Shown here: positions 61,164-64,000 of the stretch, piece after piece
Layout of the letters: every line of letters begins with the position of its first letter
Numbering within the stretch: position 1 is the stretch's first letter
NCBI GenBank assembly: GCA_009617715.1
Contig: VTFK01000584.1
Span: 1 to 64,000, forward strand
Length of the DNA: 64,000 nt
Source: Plectrocnemia conspersa
Taxonomy: Eukaryota > Arthropoda > Insecta > Trichoptera > Polycentropodidae
Direction of reading: 5' to 3'
Notes under the pieces: model-generated
Database searches by the model: none
The model's input: only the letters and a program-made list of their open reading frames with translations
Told to the model about the DNA's origin: nothing
Made by a program: the position numbers and the translations under genes

Positions 61164-62654
61164 TTAGCTTAACGACATTTTTATACTTAAATATTCTACG
61201 AGCTTATTGACTTTTGGATCGTTCATACTAAGTCTACCCATGACGCTTTGATATTTTTTCATCATCCTATGCGATTTTTCCATCTCGTCCGTCAGCTTTG
61301 TACACGATCTTTCCGTTTTCTCCTCCCAAACTTCCATCATTACATTCTTCTTAATCTTGCACACTCTTGCAGATTCGAAGTCTTCCTTAGTTGATTTTTT
61401 ACTTGGCACTAAGTTTCGCTTCATATTCGGATTGTAAGTAGCGATTTTTTTATTTATTCGTTTGGCTGCATCGATCCGTTCCGCGGGGGTCATCACTTGA
61501 GCTAATGGTCCTAAATCATTGCAGGTCACAACAGTTTTGACAGGAGAAGATTTTTCATTACTAGTGCGGCTAGATTGTTGATCGTCCGATGATTCGTCGT
61601 CTTCAGGTGACCATTCATCATGGGGAACGAAGACCTCTTCTGAAATTGAAAATCTTCTTTGGGTAGTCGAACGCCCGTTTCTAGGCGATTGAATGCTTGA
61701 AGATGCAGAATCTGATACATAAGCAGATTCTTTAGTTAAATTAGGCGAAATTCTTTTTTTGTCTGAACTGGGCTCACCGAGTAGCTTTTGTAGAAGTCCT
61801 TGTTGCAAGCGCTCTTGAGCATTTGATGGCTCCGAACTACATTCCTTGCTTAATTTATCTATCCAATCTTGCTTTCGCTGGGACACAGGGGTGCTTTTAG
61901 CTACTGTCTCGTCTTTTTCCTTTTTATTTTTTCCTTTTTTTCCACTTTTTAAATTTGATGGTTCCGGTACAACCACCGGTTCGTCTGCAATAATCTTGAC
62001 GCTTCTCCTCTTTGCTCTTATTGATCTTCTCACTTCAACAGTCGACTGATCCGGAGAATCTTGTTTTTTATTGTTTTGAGCGATTATCTTTGTTTCCGTC
62101 GTATAACTGCAACCAGCCACCGGCTCAAAAAAAGGTTCTTGCTCCTTTGTGCTGCTTCGAATATGAGGCGTTCTGCATATTTTTGGTCCAACCGCAATTT
62201 CTTTTTCGTTAGGTATACTGACAGATATTTCCATTTGCTTTCGGTTTAATATGCGGTTTTTAAAACTCCAAGGTATACTAGACGAATGACTAACGATATT
62301 GCTCTCAAAGGTAGCATATGAACAATTTGAATCATCTGAGTCGTTCACAGTCCGGCCTTTGACACTGGATTCACTATTTTTTGTATTTGAACCAATCTCA
62401 TCACTAAACTTCACATGTTTTTTAACACTTGCACACTTGGAATTTGATTTTTCTGAATTTTTAAAGTCCTTCTGTTCTTTGGCACTGAGTTGACACTTTT
62501 TTATGGAAGAAGAACTGGTTCCAACAACTAAAACAACATTTTCTTTGATGGGCGGCAAAATCGGCAAATTAGCTCCAGCATGCGTTTTATTAAGAGCCTT
62601 GGGCGTCTGCTTCTTTTTTTTTCTATTAGTGTTTCTGCTTGCTTGATTATTCAT
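61164..62654 (-). CDS. 496-residue basic, disordered, probably nuclear protein; family not recognised
   Basis: The whole coding region lies in one exon, with its ATG three bases after a splice acceptor and a TAA stop. The N-terminus is strongly basic (RKKKKQTPKA, residues 11-20). KKHVKFSDE at 78-86 fits the [K/R]-x-V-x-F docking motif for protein phosphatase 1. RRSIRAKRRSVK at 209-220 and KSGKKGKNKKEK at 236-247 could be nuclear-localisation or DNA-binding patches. The middle is Ser/Asp/Glu-rich with many S-P and T-P sites (acidic PEDDESSDD at 350-358). Residues 425-496 look helical, with EVWEEKTERSCTKLTDEMEK then a short terminal helix. The mix (basic, S/T-P, RVxF, C-terminal helix) recalls chromosome-associated cell-cycle proteins, but I see no diagnostic domain of shugoshin, sororin or CENP-C. 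Coding quality is unmistakable. It sits, antisense, in the presumed intron of the 50.6-kb gene and has a broken duplicate nearby. Confidence 0.92.
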   Translation of the reverse strand: MNNQASRNTNRKKKKQTPKALNKTHAGANLPILPPIKENVVLVVGTSSSSIKKCQLSAKEQKDFKNSEKSNSKCASVKKHVKFSDEIGSNTKNSESSVKGRTVNDSDDSNCSYATFESNIVSHSSSIPWSFKNRILNRKQMEISVSIPNEKEIAVGPKICRTPHIRSSTKEQEPFFEPVAGCSYTTETKIIAQNNKKQDSPDQSTVEVRRSIRAKRRSVKIIADEPVVVPEPSNLKSGKKGKNKKEKDETVAKSTPVSQRKQDWIDKLSKECSSEPSNAQERLQQGLLQKLLGEPSSDKKRISPNLTKESAYVSDSASSSIQSPRNGRSTTQRRFSISEEVFVPHDEWSPEDDESSDDQQSSRTSNEKSSPVKTVVTCNDLGPLAQVMTPAERIDAAKRINKKIATYNPNMKRNLVPSKKSTKEDFESARVCKIKKNVMMEVWEEKTERSCTKLTDEMEKSHRMMKKYQSVMGRLSMNDPKVNKLVEYLSIKMSLS

Positions 62655-62657
62655 TTT

Positions 62658-62727
62658 CTAAAAAAAAACATAAATTAGATACAGATTAAAAATATAAAAT
62701 TATAATATTTAATGTCAAAGTGCTTAC
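62658..62727 (-). other. 70-nt intron in the 5' untranslated region of the 496-residue gene
   Basis: On the minus strand the donor is ACG/GTAAGCA (intron starts at 62,727) and the acceptor is a T-run ending TTTTTTTTAG/AAAATG (intron ends at 62,658), three bases before the start codon. The length is in the usual range for short fly introns. The donor is preserved in the duplicate at about 59,430. Confidence 0.8.
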
Positions 62728-62868
62728 CGTATTCCAATAAAAAATGACTTCAATAGACTTGTAGGATCTGTTCAGAGATTGACGTGAAAATAATTCGTCT
62801 TTGAATTCAATAAAGTTTAACGCAAGGAGTGAACTTGATCGTTAGCCTTCATAGGCTAGCGTAGAAAT
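62728..62868 (-). other. 5' untranslated exon 1 of the 496-residue gene
   Basis: Runs from the presumed start at 62,868 to the donor at 62,728, about 141 nt. The 5' boundary rests on the initiator and TATA box. The first ~30 bases upstream of the donor are still similar in the duplicate copy, beyond which the copy diverges. Confidence 0.6.
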
Positions 62869-62901
62869 GATTTTTGTCTTGTCCCTTCCAGGCCTTTTAT
62901 A
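62866..62901 (-). promoter_or_regulatory. core promoter: TATA box plus initiator
   Basis: Minus-strand TATAAAAGGCC at 62,891-62,901 is followed by TCATTTC (62,864-62,870), placing an initiator A at 62,868, about 33 bases after the first T of the TATA box. This is the standard spacing for insect focused promoters. It is far enough from the start codon to include the spliced leader. Confidence 0.7.
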
Positions 62902-64000
62902 CCATCTGGTGAGACCTATTTCTCAATCGTCCATTAGAAGGATAAGCCATCGCAAGGTGAAGGTTAAAAAGCTTCCCAGAAATTTGGCAATTAAAACGTA
63001 TACCTGTGTGATAACAATTCCTTTAAAAAATAGATAAAATTAACAAACGTAAAAAATACATACATATTTTATAATTATTATTAAAAATATTGTTATTACA
63101 ATAAAAAGGTATATGAAATATTAGACTAATAATCTTATTTAAAACTATTTAAAAAAATAAACATTTTAGTGTGTGTTTATGTTAAGACTCATGAATCAAT
63201 AAATTTTCTAGCCATGACACATACAATTATTATAATTATTATGGATACTCTCTTATGCTTTAAAAACATTGCATATTTATTAAGCAACATTAGCTAATGT
63301 TATATAAGTTTGAATATACTGTGCAGCGTTATGGTAAAAGTATGATAGATATGTGAAATATTCAACAGAAATGTAAATGTGAATCATTGTATTAGAGTCG
63401 AGTTTTGAAATGCTAAAATTTCTCGGTTAATGTACATGTTTAAATTTATATATAACATATTAAATATGTACATTTATTATATTTATTTAAGCATCTTAAA
63501 TCAAATAACATATAAATATAATAGAATATGTATACTTTATAGTAATATAAACGTTTTGATTGTATTAAAAACCGTCAATAAATAAACTTAATTAAATCAA
63601 TGAAAAAACTTAATTAAATCAATTTTTTTTTTATATTTTTACATCGTCAGGTAGATAAAAATCGTATTTCTATTTTTAAATGTATACAAAAAACTTTGAA
63701 ATAATTAGGAATTTTTAAAATACAAATTGAAATTTGCAGAATAAATAAATTTATAATTTTCTAATATATGTATATTTTTAAATATTTTCTGTTGATCATA
63801 AATCTAATTTTATATTTCAAGTGACATTTTAATAATCATGATTATTTAGATTAATTTTATACCAAACATTATCTGCTTGTGTTTTACTGTCATCCTCTTC
63901 TCAATAATTGTTTTCAATAATTTATTTGCAAATACATACGCAGAGCTCTGAGCCTATATATAATAAAAATATCTGTATCATTACTTATTTATAATAAATT
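62902..64000. other. upstream region of the nested gene, AT-rich
   Basis: About 62,902-63,030 is of balanced composition and may hold proximal regulatory sites. The rest is AT-rich without genes. A direct repeat ACTTAATTAAATCAAT (63,586 and 63,608, period 22) is the only structure noted. Confidence 0.5.
63586..63623 (+). repeat. two exact 16-bp direct repeats, period 22
   Basis: ACTTAATTAAATCAAT occurs at about 63,586-63,601 and 63,608-63,623, with AAAAA between. AT-rich and probably a slippage product. Confidence 0.7.

Noticed and set aside
61526..61720. 64-codon minus ORF inside the 496-codon gene
   Set aside because: Alternative frame of the real coding region.
61846..62493. Four plus-strand ORFs of 62-67 codons
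   Set aside because: All are antisense shadows of the 496-codon gene.
1..64000. CRISPR arrays, rRNA genes, bacterial operons or viral genomes
   Set aside because: No regularly spaced identical repeats, no conserved rRNA strings and no dense coding on either strand were seen; the window is eukaryotic non-coding DNA with mobile-element remains.

Overview
The window looks like insect nuclear DNA, most likely from a fly (Diptera). It is very AT-rich and gene-poor. The one confident gene has a 70-nt intron and a TATA box plus TCA-type initiator at fly-like spacing, and the transposon debris (mariner, hAT, non-LTR retrotransposons) is typical of insects. There is no bacterial or viral gene organisation: no operons, no Shine-Dalgarno sites and no dense ORFs. 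The species cannot be fixed from the sequence alone.

Layout. 0-10 kb: AT-rich non-coding DNA with a few short coding-like segments behind splice-acceptor-like sites (about 247, 3747 and 7615, all + strand). It also holds an inverted LTR-retrotransposon-like scrap (5.4 kb), a dispersed 90-bp repeat (5.7 kb, second copy inverted at 37.4 kb) and a diverged ~477-bp tandem duplication (7.9-8.8 kb). 10.6-12.4 kb: a decayed non-LTR retrotransposon on the minus strand with a recognisable reverse transcriptase. 16-24.3 kb: a transposon belt with a hAT-type terminus (16.3 kb), a decayed hAT with a transposase C-terminus (20.5-21.2 kb), a complete but internally deleted hAT with an exact 8-bp target duplication (21.68-22.79 kb) and a non-LTR reverse transcriptase fragment (23.96-24.25 kb). 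28.7-29.7 kb: a GC-rich LTR-retrotransposon-like 5' end with a tRNA-Lys-type primer binding site. 35.6-36.0 kb and 44.0-44.7 kb: two decayed mariner copies. 41.7 kb: a 50-codon ORF of unknown status.

50.4-64 kb: a + strand exon with several short upstream ORFs, then 24 codons of a signal peptide, ends at a good splice donor at 50,683. The rest of that gene is not visible, so the remaining 13 kb is probably its first coding intron. Inside this presumed intron, on the opposite strand, lies the only complete gene of the window (61,164-62,868). It encodes a 496-residue disordered, basic, probably nuclear protein of unrecognised family with a PP1-docking-like motif. About 3 kb away is a broken partial copy of the 5' half of this gene (58.96-59.47 kb), not previously obvious because it carries no long ORF.

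The window therefore contains little interacting biology. It is best read as intronic or intergenic DNA around a large, probably developmentally regulated secreted or membrane-protein gene, peppered with old mobile elements, with one small nested gene that has duplicated locally. I found no evidence of a defence system, CRISPR array, biosynthetic cluster or rRNA/tRNA gene.
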